Positions 7,889 through 16,350 of a stretch of DNA of 23,596 nt are shown one piece after another. How positions within the stretch are numbered: position 1 is the first letter of the stretch; each line of letters starts with the position of its first letter. The stretch covers positions 1-23,596 of the forward strand of contig CANMHZ010000003.1 in NCBI GenBank assembly GCA_947497635.1. Reading direction: 5' to 3'. A program made the position numbers and the translations under genes. The notes below the pieces were generated by a model. That model did not search any database. It had not been told where the DNA came from and saw only the letters and a list, made by a program, of their open reading frames with translations. This DNA comes from Helicobacteraceae bacterium (GTDB lineage Bacteria; Campylobacterota; Campylobacteria; Campylobacterales; Sulfurimonadaceae).

Positions 7889-9341
7889 GCCAGCTTCGAC
7901 CGTCGCGTGCGATCAGTTCGACAGCTGCTGTTGGGCCATCTGTTCCTGCACTGTAGCTTTTCATTGGAACAATGTTTTCTGCCCATCCTTGCAAAATAAT
8001 ATCCGCCCATTTCCACGCCGCTTCCACTTCATCCAGACGCATAAACAGTGTTGGATTACTGCGGATAACATCGAGCATCAGGCGTTCGTATGCTTCAGGC
8101 TTTCGTTCTTCATTGGTCGGGGAATTGAGTTCCAAATCGACTTGCTGCAGACGCATCTGTTCACTGAGTCCGGGAATTTTATTCATGAGTTTGAGCTGGA
8201 TACTCTCTCTTGGCTGCAAAGAGATGACCAGTTTGTTTTGCGAAATACAGCTCCCTTTGTTGGCAAAAATCGAGTAAGGGATCGATTTGAACTGAATGAT
8301 GATTTCGGAGTTTCTGTTGCGCAGACGTTTACCACTTCGTAGATAAAAAGGGACACCGTTCCAGCGCCAGTTGTCGATGTCGACACGAACAGCGGCATAG
8401 GTTTCAGTGGTGCTGTTCGCAACCCCTTCCCCCTCTTTGTATCCAGGGACGATTTGACCGTTACTGGAGCCTTTTGTGTATTGGGCGCGAACGGTTTTTT
8501 GCTGGATGTCAGCGGCACTCATAGGGCGTAGAGATTTGAGCACTTTTACTTTTTCATCCCGTACACTATCGGCATCCAAAGAACACGGAGGTTCCATAGC
8601 GATAAGGCACAGTAGCTGCATCAGGTGATTTTGAATCATATCGCGCATTGCTCCGTACTCATCGTAATATCCCCATCGCCCTTCAACCCCGACACTCTCA
8701 GAGACCGTGATTTCGACATGGTCAATGTTGCTCGCATCCCATAAAGGGGTGAAAATACGGTTGGAAAAACGTAGCGCCATAATATTTTGAACGGTATCTT
8801 TCCCTAAATAGTGATCGATACGATAGACTTGGGACTCTTCAAAATATTTGAGGACTTCCACATTGATGGCACGCGAGGAAACAAGATCCCGTCCGATTGG
8901 TTTTTCGAGAACGACACGGCTTTGCGGCGTGACAAGTCTCCATACGCTCAATGCTTTACAAATGGCTCCAAAAAAATCAGGCGACGTAGAGAGATAGCTG
9001 ATGCGCTCTCGTTGGGGATTTTCTCCAAGCAAGTGGCTGAGTTCTTCGTAACTTTCAACATTACCCAAATCAACTTTAACGAGATGAAGCCGTGCTTTAA
9101 AATTCTCAAATTTTGCCTCATCAAATTGCCCTTGGGCTAAAAATTCTTTTAGTTTTGTTTTGACCAGTTCAAGGTGCTCTTCTTGGGTTATTGCGGCACG
9201 GGTTGTGGAAAAAATACGGCTGTGCTCGTTAATGTATCCGTCGTTACAAAGATGGTACAAAGCAGGCATGAGCTTTCGAAAGGCTAAATCCCCATGCCCT
9301 CCAAAAATAATAACGTCACACAAATTGGATATTTCACTCAT
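7878..9341 (-). CDS. zwf: Glucose-6-phosphate 1-dehydrogenase
   Basis: Oxidises glucose 6-phosphate to 6-phosphogluconolactone with reduction of NADP (or NAD), feeding the Entner-Doudoroff branch. The 487-residue length is typical. The nucleotide loop is GGHGDLAFRKL (14-24); His replaces the Ser/Ala often seen there. EKPIGRD (146-152), the substrate signature RIDHYLGK (174-181, His177) and the catalytic-dyad region RDMIQNHLMQL with His239 are all present. It is the first gene of the operon, with an AAAGAG ribosome-binding site and an extended -10 candidate about 30 bases upstream in the 192-base divergent region shared with phoH. No gnd (6-phosphogluconate dehydrogenase) is nearby, which is consistent with flow into Edd/Eda. 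Confidence 0.97.
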   Translation of the reverse strand: MSEISNLCDVIIFGGHGDLAFRKLMPALYHLCNDGYINEHSRIFSTTRAAITQEEHLELVKTKLKEFLAQGQFDEAKFENFKARLHLVKVDLGNVESYEELSHLLGENPQRERISYLSTSPDFFGAICKALSVWRLVTPQSRVVLEKPIGRDLVSSRAINVEVLKYFEESQVYRIDHYLGKDTVQNIMALRFSNRIFTPLWDASNIDHVEITVSESVGVEGRWGYYDEYGAMRDMIQNHLMQLLCLIAMEPPCSLDADSVRDEKVKVLKSLRPMSAADIQQKTVRAQYTKGSSNGQIVPGYKEGEGVANSTTETYAAVRVDIDNWRWNGVPFYLRSGKRLRNRNSEIIIQFKSIPYSIFANKGSCISQNKLVISLQPRESIQLKLMNKIPGLSEQMRLQQVDLELNSPTNEERKPEAYERLMLDVIRSNPTLFMRLDEVEAAWKWADIILQGWAENIVPMKSYSAGTDGPTAAVELIARDGRSWHDE

Positions 9342-9370
9342 AAAGACTCTTTAAAATTTTAATTTTTACC

Positions 9371-9379
9371 ATTGTAGCA
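9371..9379 (-). promoter_or_regulatory. Candidate extended -10 promoter of the zwf-glk operon
   Basis: On the minus strand the sequence TGCTACAAT has a TACAAT -10 hexamer (complement of 9371-9376) preceded by TG one base away, the extended -10 form. No good -35 hexamer appears at 17 bases. Transcription would start near 9364, giving a leader of about 20 bases before zwf. Nothing operator-like with clear symmetry was found next to it apart from TGATCA further upstream. Confidence 0.45.
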
Positions 9380-9533
9380 AGTTGCCTCTGTATTGATTGA
9401 TTAAACTATAGGCACTGATCACTAATCCTTTTTATTTTATCACAAGTCTACTTTTTGTTATGGATTTATTTGGGATTATCTCCCATTAAGAAATATTCCA
9501 CTACGATATGAGATCTTCTCTCAAGGATTTTTT

Positions 9534-10997
9534 ATGAGCGATACTCAAAAATGTTATCTTCTCGATACTTCTGTTATTCTCGATGATCCCACCAATATTT
9601 TACGGATTAGTCAGGATAACACCAATGCGGTAGTCATTAACAATATTGTTTTAGCAGAGCTTAACGGTAAAAAAGATGATATTCGTTCGGAAGCTGGGTA
9701 TATGGCTCGGGAATTTTTTCGTCTTGCCGATGTCGCTCATGGAGAACCTGTCGCTGCTATTGAGTTACCTCCTTGTATCGTGGAAAGTATTGACCTCACT
9801 CAGTGCCAAAGTGACCGCTATTATCGTCTTGATCTGAAGTTTGATCGCTCTCTTCATGGGGGAGAGGAAATTATTACTCAGCTCTTCCTTATTCACCGAG
9901 AGCATTATCGAATAAGTAACTCATTTTCGGAACCCAAAGGGCTTAATGATGCCAAAATTGGTGAGATAGCCGATGATTATGATCTCATTCTCCTTACCAA
10001 TGATATGTCATTTCGTATTGCTTCAGAGATTCGAGGTATTCCTACAGAACATATTCGAAACAGCAGTGTTGAATCTCCCGATGAAATCAATTTTAACTAT
10101 ACCTATAATTATACCGAAACCCCCCAATTCCCCACCGATATGGAACACCATAATTTCAACCAACTCACTTTTATTCAAAACGCCCTAAGCACTACCAATG
10201 AGAGGTACGAAACAGGGATTCAGCGTCATGCTTTTAGTATGAATGGGAAGCTTGAGTGGTGTGATTTCGATCGTCGTTTCGGAGAACATTTCGATAACAA
10301 TCTTGTCCGTCCTATCAATCTGGAACAAAAATTTTATTATGCCATGATAACCCACCCGCAAAACTACGTCACGGTGGTTGCAGGCTCTACTGGGTCGGGT
10401 AAAACACTTATTGCCCTCCAAGCAGGGTTAGAACTTGTCAGTGAGGGGATCGTTGATGGAATCGTTTATGCCCGCAATACGATCACGTCCAATGACCAAC
10501 AAGCAGAGCTTGGATTCCGAAAAGGGGATGAAGAACAAAAACTAGGCTACTTTATGTATCCCCTTTACTCCGCTGTCAACTTCACGATTGAGCAACAAAG
10601 TAAGTATTCTATCGATGCCCGAGTCGAATATACGGGAAATACCAATTCTACCAAGCGAGAGAATGCAACCGAATTATTTATGAAAAAATACAATATTGAA
10701 GCAATGGATATTGCTCATATGCGTGGAACGACTATTTCACGTAAATTTGTCATCATCGATGAAGCTCAAAATATGACCAATGCCACGATGAAACTTATCG
10801 GTACACGTATGGGAGATGAAACACGGCTTGTCGTTATGGGCGACCCAGGGCAAATCGACCACCCTTTTCTTTCCAAACGACGCAATGCCCTTGTGAGTCT
10901 TCTCAATAAAGCGCAACATAGTGATTTTATTGCAGGGATGCAGTTGAGACACACGATTCGAAGTAACGTTGCGGATTGGTTTGATAAGAATTTTTAA
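9534..10997 (+). CDS. PIN-domain / PhoH-type ATPase (PhoH2-like, YlaK family)
   Basis: A 487-residue cytosolic protein combining an N-terminal PIN ribonuclease domain with a C-terminal PhoH ATPase. Related PhoH2 proteins act as RNA helicase plus ribonuclease. The PIN half shows LLDTSVILDDP (9-19, acidic Asp11) and the late acidic motif LLTNDMSF (153-160). The ATPase half has Walker A GSTGSGKT (284-291), Walker B FVIIDEAQN (405-413), the VVMGDPGQID sensor segment (433-442) and a C-terminal RHTIRSNVADWF. The ATG start follows AAGGA with good spacing. It is divergent from zwf, and only 28 bases separate it from the response regulator gene downstream, so the three genes may be co-transcribed. Its physiological target here is unknown. 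Confidence 0.93.
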   Translation: MSDTQKCYLLDTSVILDDPTNILRISQDNTNAVVINNIVLAELNGKKDDIRSEAGYMAREFFRLADVAHGEPVAAIELPPCIVESIDLTQCQSDRYYRLDLKFDRSLHGGEEIITQLFLIHREHYRISNSFSEPKGLNDAKIGEIADDYDLILLTNDMSFRIASEIRGIPTEHIRNSSVESPDEINFNYTYNYTETPQFPTDMEHHNFNQLTFIQNALSTTNERYETGIQRHAFSMNGKLEWCDFDRRFGEHFDNNLVRPINLEQKFYYAMITHPQNYVTVVAGSTGSGKTLIALQAGLELVSEGIVDGIVYARNTITSNDQQAELGFRKGDEEQKLGYFMYPLYSAVNFTIEQQSKYSIDARVEYTGNTNSTKRENATELFMKKYNIEAMDIAHMRGTTISRKFVIIDEAQNMTNATMKLIGTRMGDETRLVVMGDPGQIDHPFLSKRRNALVSLLNKAQHSDFIAGMQLRHTIRSNVADWFDKNF

Positions 10998-11026
10998 TTA
11001 AAGAGGTGTTATAGAAGGAGTAAGAG

Positions 11027-12010
11027 ATGAATAAACCAACGCTTTCTGAACTTAAAGATGTTACCTCGTTTTTAAACGTATTGTATGTTGAAGATGAAGC
11101 AATGCTTCGAGATGGACTCCATGGAAGTTTAAAACAACTCTTCAGAAAGGTAGCAGTAGCTGAAGATGGTGCCATCGGATTAGAGCTGTATAAAAACTCA
11201 CACTTCGATCTTGTCATCACCGACATTTCGATGCCGAATATGAATGGGATAGCGATGATTACCCATATCAAAGCCATAAATCCTTGTGCGCATATCATCG
11301 TCACATCCGCTCAAAACGATAATGAAAAACTACTCACGCTTATCAATCTTGGGATTGACCGTTTTTTGGTCAAACCTATCGATAAAGCGCATCTCATTGA
11401 TGCCTTATACAGTGTCTGTTCAGGTATTACGAATACGCTTCAAGCTGAACAATATCGTCAAGAACTCGAACGCAAGGTTCGGTTGCTGAATACTCAAATG
11501 AAAAAAGAGTACGTCAGAACAGCACAAGCCGTTAAAAATCACCCATCAGCAGACAAACAAATTCAAAACTTTTATGAGGATTATTTTCATCATTTGCTCC
11601 AAGATGAGCGGGATGAGCTACGAGAACTTAATGAAGAACTTGATTCTGATATTATTATGGCATTTCAAAATGATCGTATTGATCCTGCCTACGTTATCCG
11701 TCTCTCTCACCGCTATAGCAGATATGGGACGATTCTTACACGACATACCCCTTTTGCTAAAATCGGTATACTCCTTCAAATGATGAGTAATGATTTTGAA
11801 GCACACAAAGAGACTTTTATTGAAAAAATAAGTTCTATTCGTGAACTTTTGGAAAGTTTTAACTTCACTCTTATCACTTTTCGCCAACAAACATGGGAAA
11901 AGGAATCCCCCAATCCAACCTTCTATAATCCGTCTCTTATAAGTGATATTGAGATGATCCAAAATTTCCTCACTCAAACCGAAATCATTGGAGATATCGA
12001 ATTCTTTTGA
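11027..12010 (+). CDS. Response regulator with uncharacterised helical output region
   Basis: A 327-residue regulator. The N-terminal receiver is intact: Glu22-Asp23 acidic pocket in YVEDE, phospho-acceptor Asp66 in VITDISMP, Thr93/Ser94 in VTSAQ, and Lys116 in LVKPID. After it comes a predicted coiled coil (about 135-165, QYRQELERKVRLLNTQ region) and then roughly 150 residues rich in charged helices that match no output domain I recognise: no helix-turn-helix, GGDEF, EAL, HD-GYP or CheB pattern is visible. GAAGGAG precedes the ATG. The stop overlaps the start of the histidine kinase gene (TGATG), so the two are almost certainly partners. The output mode (protein-protein or RNA-based) cannot be read from sequence. 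Confidence 0.92.
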   Translation: MNKPTLSELKDVTSFLNVLYVEDEAMLRDGLHGSLKQLFRKVAVAEDGAIGLELYKNSHFDLVITDISMPNMNGIAMITHIKAINPCAHIIVTSAQNDNEKLLTLINLGIDRFLVKPIDKAHLIDALYSVCSGITNTLQAEQYRQELERKVRLLNTQMKKEYVRTAQAVKNHPSADKQIQNFYEDYFHHLLQDERDELRELNEELDSDIIMAFQNDRIDPAYVIRLSHRYSRYGTILTRHTPFAKIGILLQMMSNDFEAHKETFIEKISSIRELLESFNFTLITFRQQTWEKESPNPTFYNPSLISDIEMIQNFLTQTEIIGDIEFF

Positions 12011-13527
12011 TGAATAGTTTAACTCTTTTATATATCGGTACCAATAGAGAATATCCCCCTATTCTAAGACCCTACCTTAAAAGCAGCACGGTAGTTTCCA
12101 ATGAATCGGAGGCACTTCGTTCCCTTTCTAGCAATTCTTATGATGCCATTCTCATTGATGACAGTATCCCTCTCGACGAAGCATTGGAAATAATCAAACG
12201 TATTAAAATGGTCAAGAAATCCATTATTACCGTTCTTATATCCATAAATCCCCCTCAAACCCATCTCATTAGAGCGATACGGTTGGGGATCAATGATGTT
12301 CTAATCCCCCCATTGGATGCCGATGTTCTCAAGGAAACCTTTAACAAACTTCACTTTATGGTACTCACGAGTCGACAATTAGTAAAAAAAAATCTTCTTC
12401 TAAACCAATACAAAAATGCTCTTGATTCGTCGCTTTATATCTCCAAAACAAATCCTCAGGGGATCCTCACCTACGTTAATGAAAGATTTAGTCACCTTAG
12501 CGGATACACCGTCAATGAAATTATTGGACAAACCCATCGTCTTTTTAAACATCCAAATAGCACAAGAGAACAAATGGCAGAGCTTTGGAATACAATTTCT
12601 TCCAAAAAAGTATGGCATGGCACCATTACCAACCAAACCAAAACAGGAGAACCCTTTTATACGGATACATTTGTCATCCCTATTTTAAATGAACGAAATG
12701 AGATTGAAGAGTATATGGATATGCGCATTGATGTTACTGAGTTGGCAAATCATTTGCGCAACCTTCAATCTAAAATCGATGAAGCCACCAAAGAGATAAG
12801 AGCGCAACAAGAACGACTTATTGCGCAATCACGCTCAGTGGCGTTGGGAGAGATGTTCGATAACATTGCCCATCAGTGGAGGCAACCTATCGGAGCTATT
12901 AACAATGCCATTATTAATGCTGAATTTGCGATGGAGTTGGGAGGGATGAGTACCGATGAGATTCTGGAAACTTTTCAAAAGATTAATTCCTATACCGCTT
13001 TTTTGTCAGGAACTATTGATGATTTTCGCAATTTTTCCAATCCCGACAAAGCAAAAACTTGGTTTACACTCCATGAAACCATACAACAAACCATTGGCAT
13101 ACTCCAAGATTCTTTTAATGCAAATACTATTTCTATTTGCTATGGTCCTAATTCAGAAGAGCAACTTCTAAAAATATATGGACCTCAAGGGGAGCTGTCC
13201 CAAGTCATCCTAAATATTCTCAGTAATGCGCGTGATGCACTCAAAGAAAATGCGATTCAAAATGCTCACGTCTCGATAAGCCTACATCAAAAAGATACAG
13301 AAATAACTATCACAATAGCTGATAATGGAGGGGGAATTCCAGACTCTGCCCTCCCTAAAATCTTCGATCCCTATTTCAGTACGAAAAACAAAGCGCAAGG
13401 GACAGGGATAGGATTGTATATGTCAAAAACAATTATTGAAAAAAATTACAATGGGAAATTAGAAGCACGAAATGCAAAGGAAGGGGCAATCTTTACGATT
13501 ACCCTCCCCGTAGAATTAGATCGGTAA
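12010..13527 (+). CDS. Soluble PAS sensor histidine kinase with degenerate N-terminal receiver
   Basis: This protein of about 505 residues lacks membrane segments, so it should sense a cytosolic signal. The N-terminal 115 residues look like a receiver: Asp50 in ILIDDSIP is retained, but the acidic pair is lost (YIGTN instead of YVEDE) and the conserved Lys is replaced (VLIPPLD). A PAS domain follows (about 137-248: NPQGILTYVNERFSHLSGY...EIIGQ...HP), then a coiled coil, then a HisKA domain with His288 in FDNIAHQWRQP. The HATPase domain has the N box in NILSNARDAL, then DNGGGIP and GTGIGLYMSK. I chose the ATG at 12010, overlapping the regulator stop by one base. An in-frame TTG at 12007 would add one residue. 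The 3' end overlaps nifU by 12 bases on the opposite strand. Confidence 0.9.
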   Translation: MNSLTLLYIGTNREYPPILRPYLKSSTVVSNESEALRSLSSNSYDAILIDDSIPLDEALEIIKRIKMVKKSIITVLISINPPQTHLIRAIRLGINDVLIPPLDADVLKETFNKLHFMVLTSRQLVKKNLLLNQYKNALDSSLYISKTNPQGILTYVNERFSHLSGYTVNEIIGQTHRLFKHPNSTREQMAELWNTISSKKVWHGTITNQTKTGEPFYTDTFVIPILNERNEIEEYMDMRIDVTELANHLRNLQSKIDEATKEIRAQQERLIAQSRSVALGEMFDNIAHQWRQPIGAINNAIINAEFAMELGGMSTDEILETFQKINSYTAFLSGTIDDFRNFSNPDKAKTWFTLHETIQQTIGILQDSFNANTISICYGPNSEEQLLKIYGPQGELSQVILNILSNARDALKENAIQNAHVSISLHQKDTEITITIADNGGGIPDSALPKIFDPYFSTKNKAQGTGIGLYMSKTIIEKNYNGKLEARNAKEGAIFTITLPVELDR

Positions 13528-14490
13528 AACGCGGATTTTAGAAGAGAGTTTCTCTTTAAGTGTCGCTTCGATCGCATATAATGTACCCGTACTTGAACTC
13601 GCACATCCATTACACGCGCCTAAATAGCGAATATAAATATCAATATAATCGGGTGAGTCTTTGACATCAATAATCTCAACATTTCCCCCATCCATAATCA
13701 AGAACTGACGGACACTCTCATCAATTGCCGCATCAATCGCTTTGATCTTTTGAACCAACGTCATCGTCTCAAAATCACCGTGAGTTCCTGCGTCTGCAGA
13801 TGCTTGCATCTTTTCAACATCCATCTCATGACGAACATCTGCCAAAATATCAACAAGGTAATACTCACGTGCTTCATGCCCACCGGGTTTGATACATGAT
13901 TTACAAAAGCCACCCGCTTTGGTGTAGTCAGTCACTTGTTCAATGGTTTTCAAATCATTAAGACGGATCACTTCACGAAGTGTCCCCAGACTCACACGGG
14001 CACATTCACAGACGATGATCTCGTCTTCAAAACTCGCTTCATCCACACCGAGATACAGACCTGCCGCTTTTTTGATAACATCATACGCCATAACGGAGCA
14101 GTGCATTTTTTGAGGGGGAACGGCTGGCGTTTCTGGAGTATCACGAAGAGACATCTCTACATCGATATTCGTAATCTTAACCGCTTGTTGAACCGTTTTA
14201 CCGATACACAATTCCGCCATCATATCCGAAGAAGCGATAGCCGTTCCGCACCCAAAACTTTTGAATTTTGAATTAACGATGGTGTCACTTGCAGGATCAA
14301 CTTCCCAATACAAACGAACCGCATCTCCACAACTCTCTGCCCCGAAATCAGCAACGATAAGAGTATGTCCTGCAGCGTCGCACTCTTCTTGGGTAATTTC
14401 CCCTTGATTGTGAGGATTGTTCATCAATGTTGTTACTTTGTTTGAGTACTGATCCCAAAGAGATCCGCCCAATAAATCATTTTTTGCCAT
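13516..14490 (-). CDS. nifU: NifU iron-sulfur cluster scaffold
   Basis: Three-domain Fe-S scaffold that receives sulfur from NifS and delivers clusters to apoproteins. In Campylobacterota this NIF pair is the housekeeping system, not a sign of nitrogen fixation. Counting from MAKNDLLGG, the 324 residues contain an IscU-like domain (Cys54, Cys81, Cys131), a central [2Fe-2S] domain (Cys161 and Cys163 in CECARVSLG, Cys196 and Cys199 in FCKSC) and a C-terminal Nfu domain with Cys293 and Cys296 in GACNGC. I chose the ATG at 14490 over an upstream ATG at 14520. AAAGGA sits correctly before 14490, homologues begin at MAK, and the longer form would overlap nifS. The stop end overlaps the convergent histidine kinase gene by 12 bases. 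Confidence 0.95.
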   Translation of the reverse strand: MAKNDLLGGSLWDQYSNKVTTLMNNPHNQGEITQEECDAAGHTLIVADFGAESCGDAVRLYWEVDPASDTIVNSKFKSFGCGTAIASSDMMAELCIGKTVQQAVKITNIDVEMSLRDTPETPAVPPQKMHCSVMAYDVIKKAAGLYLGVDEASFEDEIIVCECARVSLGTLREVIRLNDLKTIEQVTDYTKAGGFCKSCIKPGGHEAREYYLVDILADVRHEMDVEKMQASADAGTHGDFETMTLVQKIKAIDAAIDESVRQFLIMDGGNVEIIDVKDSPDYIDIYIRYLGACNGCASSSTGTLYAIEATLKEKLSSKIRVLPI

Positions 14491-14501
14491 AATAAAATCC
14501 T

Positions 14502-15716
14502 TTAATGGTGTATGTGACACGCGAGCGTAGCACCGCCAGCGGTTGGTTGTACGATTGCGTACGAACTTGAAATGGCACGTAAACGTTTCACAGCACTTTC
14601 AAATCGTTCGATAACATAGTCAATCTCTTCATCCGTTGTAAAACGGCTCAAGCTCAAACGAATACCTGTGTGGGCAAGCTCATTGTCCGCACCAATCGCA
14701 AGCATTACCGTATTGGCTTCGAGTGATTCCGACGCACACGCCGATCCTGTCGATGCTCCGATAAGGGCGTTGTTTAAATCCCACAACATCCCCTCACCTT
14801 CAACCCCGCGAATGGAGATCAAAATCGTATTAGGGGTACGGTTGGCGCGATCACCTACGACCATGACATCTTCAAGTGCTCCCAGCAACGCATCTTCCAA
14901 ACGATTTCGTTTAGCCGCAATCATTGAAATTTTCTCTTCCATATTGGTCGTTGCCATCTCCAACGCTTGACCCATCCCTACAATATAGGGTACATTGAGA
15001 GTTCCTGAACGGCGACCCCCCATGTGTTCTCCTCCGTGTAACAACGGCGTAAGGTGTTGAGAGTTTTTGATATACAATGCACCGATCCCTTTAGGACCAT
15101 GGAACTTATGCGCTGACATCGACATGAAATCGACATGAACCTCTTCCATATTAACAGGGATTTTACCCACTGCTTGAACGCCATCGGTATGGAAAAGAAC
15201 CCCTTTCTCTCGGCAAATCTCACCTATCTCTTTGATAGGGAAAATCATCCCTGTTTCGTTGTTCGCCCACATAATAGAGACCAACGCCGTTTTTTCAGTG
15301 ATAAACGCTTTTACCGTATGTGCCTCCACAATCCCTTGATCGTTCACGGGCAAATAAGTTACTTTGACCCCTTGATCTTCGAGGAATCTACACGTAGAGA
15401 GAACCGAGGGGTGCTCAATCTCGGTTGTGACGATATGGTTCTTATCGCTGTGGAGAATTTTATCAATCCATACCGATTTAAGAACCCAGTTATTGGCTTC
15501 CGTTGCACACGAGGTGAAGATAATATCATCTTTATCGCTCGCACCAATCCCCTTGTACATTTGATTAATCGCTTTGGTAATGGCAGGGTGAGATGCCGTA
15601 CCAAACTTATGAAGCGAATTGGGATTTCCGTAAATCTCACTAAAATACGGGATCATAGCCTCAGTTACCGCTGGATCAACCATAGTCGTCGCGTTGTTGT
15701 CTAAATAGACTTGCAT
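14502..15716 (-). CDS. nifS: Cysteine desulfurase NifS
   Basis: PLP enzyme that converts cysteine to alanine and passes persulfide sulfur to NifU for Fe-S assembly. The 404-residue class V aminotransferase-fold protein has VYLDNNATT (3-11), SCATEANN (69-76), EIEHPSV with His102 stacking on PLP, HTDGVQ (176-181), Lys204 in SAHKFHGPKGIGALY as the PLP lysine, and the persulfide Cys327 in GSACASESLE. The C terminus ends in a His-rich tail after the last Cys. AGGAGA precedes the ATG. nifU follows 11 bases after the stop, forming a two-gene operon. The 130-base upstream region holds a palindrome that may be regulatory. Confidence 0.96.
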   Translation of the reverse strand: MQVYLDNNATTMVDPAVTEAMIPYFSEIYGNPNSLHKFGTASHPAITKAINQMYKGIGASDKDDIIFTSCATEANNWVLKSVWIDKILHSDKNHIVTTEIEHPSVLSTCRFLEDQGVKVTYLPVNDQGIVEAHTVKAFITEKTALVSIMWANNETGMIFPIKEIGEICREKGVLFHTDGVQAVGKIPVNMEEVHVDFMSMSAHKFHGPKGIGALYIKNSQHLTPLLHGGEHMGGRRSGTLNVPYIVGMGQALEMATTNMEEKISMIAAKRNRLEDALLGALEDVMVVGDRANRTPNTILISIRGVEGEGMLWDLNNALIGASTGSACASESLEANTVMLAIGADNELAHTGIRLSLSRFTTDEEIDYVIERFESAVKRLRAISSSYAIVQPTAGGATLACHIHH

Positions 15717-15803
15717 TATGACTCTCCTGTGAATAGAATTTAATATCAGACAATTTTTATCTTATTTAAGTTTTGGGATAATAATACAACCGACGTTATA
15801 GAT

Positions 15804-15839
15804 ACCTTAAGGTTTTTTTCATTCGATGGTGACTTAAGG
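15804..15839. promoter_or_regulatory. Paired CTTAAGG palindromes upstream of nifS
   Basis: ACCTTAAGGT at 15804-15813 is a perfect 10-base palindrome, and CTTAAGG recurs at 15833-15839, about 28 bases away. The pair lies between the end of the pseudopilin genes and nifS, about 90-120 bases before the nifS start. It could be an operator for an Fe-S or sulfur regulator. In RNA the two copies could also pair into a stem at the 3' end of the pseudopilin transcript. No known regulator motif is matched. Confidence 0.3.
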
Positions 15840-15846
15840 ATAAACC

Positions 15847-16350
15847 CTATTTCGCCACTTCAACGATCAGTGGAGATTCATTCTCAAACTTCAAATAGAT
15901 GAGCCGATTTTTGGGGGAATCGTAGAGACGAAAGAGTTCACAATGCACCCCAATCACATCACTATGTGTCAGATAAAGGGCTTCTGGACGAATGGGTAAT
16001 GTTATCGGTATCGCCGATTCTAATCGAACTAATGTGTTATCGGATTTGAGAATAATCCATACGACATTGGGGCGATCGATTCCATACAACGAGTGGTTTG
16101 ACCCATTGACGCTCAGCATAGCAAAATCTTTTCTCCCCGTATCCGATACCGTTAGGGTTTGGGGTCGATCGAAATCACTGCGCATCAGAGAAAGCACTCT
16201 ATTTTTTTGGGAAACTATTTTTGCTTTTTCTTTGTAAAAAGCTTGCTGTTGTCGTAACCCCCCTATTGTTCCAAACAAAAACACTGCAATAAGTCCGAAA
16301 AGAGCAATGGAGACCAACAGCTCAACGAGGGTAAAAGCGCGTCGATTCAT
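15847..16350 (-). CDS. Pseudopilin, GspJ-like (prepilin-type N terminus)
   Basis: A 167-residue minor pseudopilin candidate for a type II secretion or related pilus-like machine in the inner membrane and periplasm. The N terminus MNRRAFTLVELLVSIALFGL is a prepilin-peptidase signal followed by the hydrophobic helix. Ala precedes Phe+1 at the cleavage point and Glu+5 is present; the usual residue before Phe is Gly, so cleavage may be less typical, though Ala is tolerated. The region after the helix (RQQQAFYKEKAKIVSQKNRVLSLMRSDF) resembles GspJ, which usually has a short R..L..D motif after the helix. The start overlaps the stop of the preceding gene as ATGA. It is the last of four genes. Confidence 0.75.
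   Translation of the reverse strand: MNRRAFTLVELLVSIALFGLIAVFLFGTIGGLRQQQAFYKEKAKIVSQKNRVLSLMRSDFDRPQTLTVSDTGRKDFAMLSVNGSNHSLYGIDRPNVVWIILKSDNTLVRLESAIPITLPIRPEALYLTHSDVIGVHCELFRLYDSPKNRLIYLKFENESPLIVEVAK

Noticed and set aside
14490..14520. Ten extra N-terminal residues for NifU from an ATG at 14520
   Set aside because: The extension overlaps nifS, has no family counterpart, and a good ribosome-binding site lies before the ATG at 14490.
13516..15716. Nitrogen-fixation locus
   Set aside because: NifU/NifS are the general Fe-S assembly pair in this phylum, and no nifHDK or other nif genes are present.
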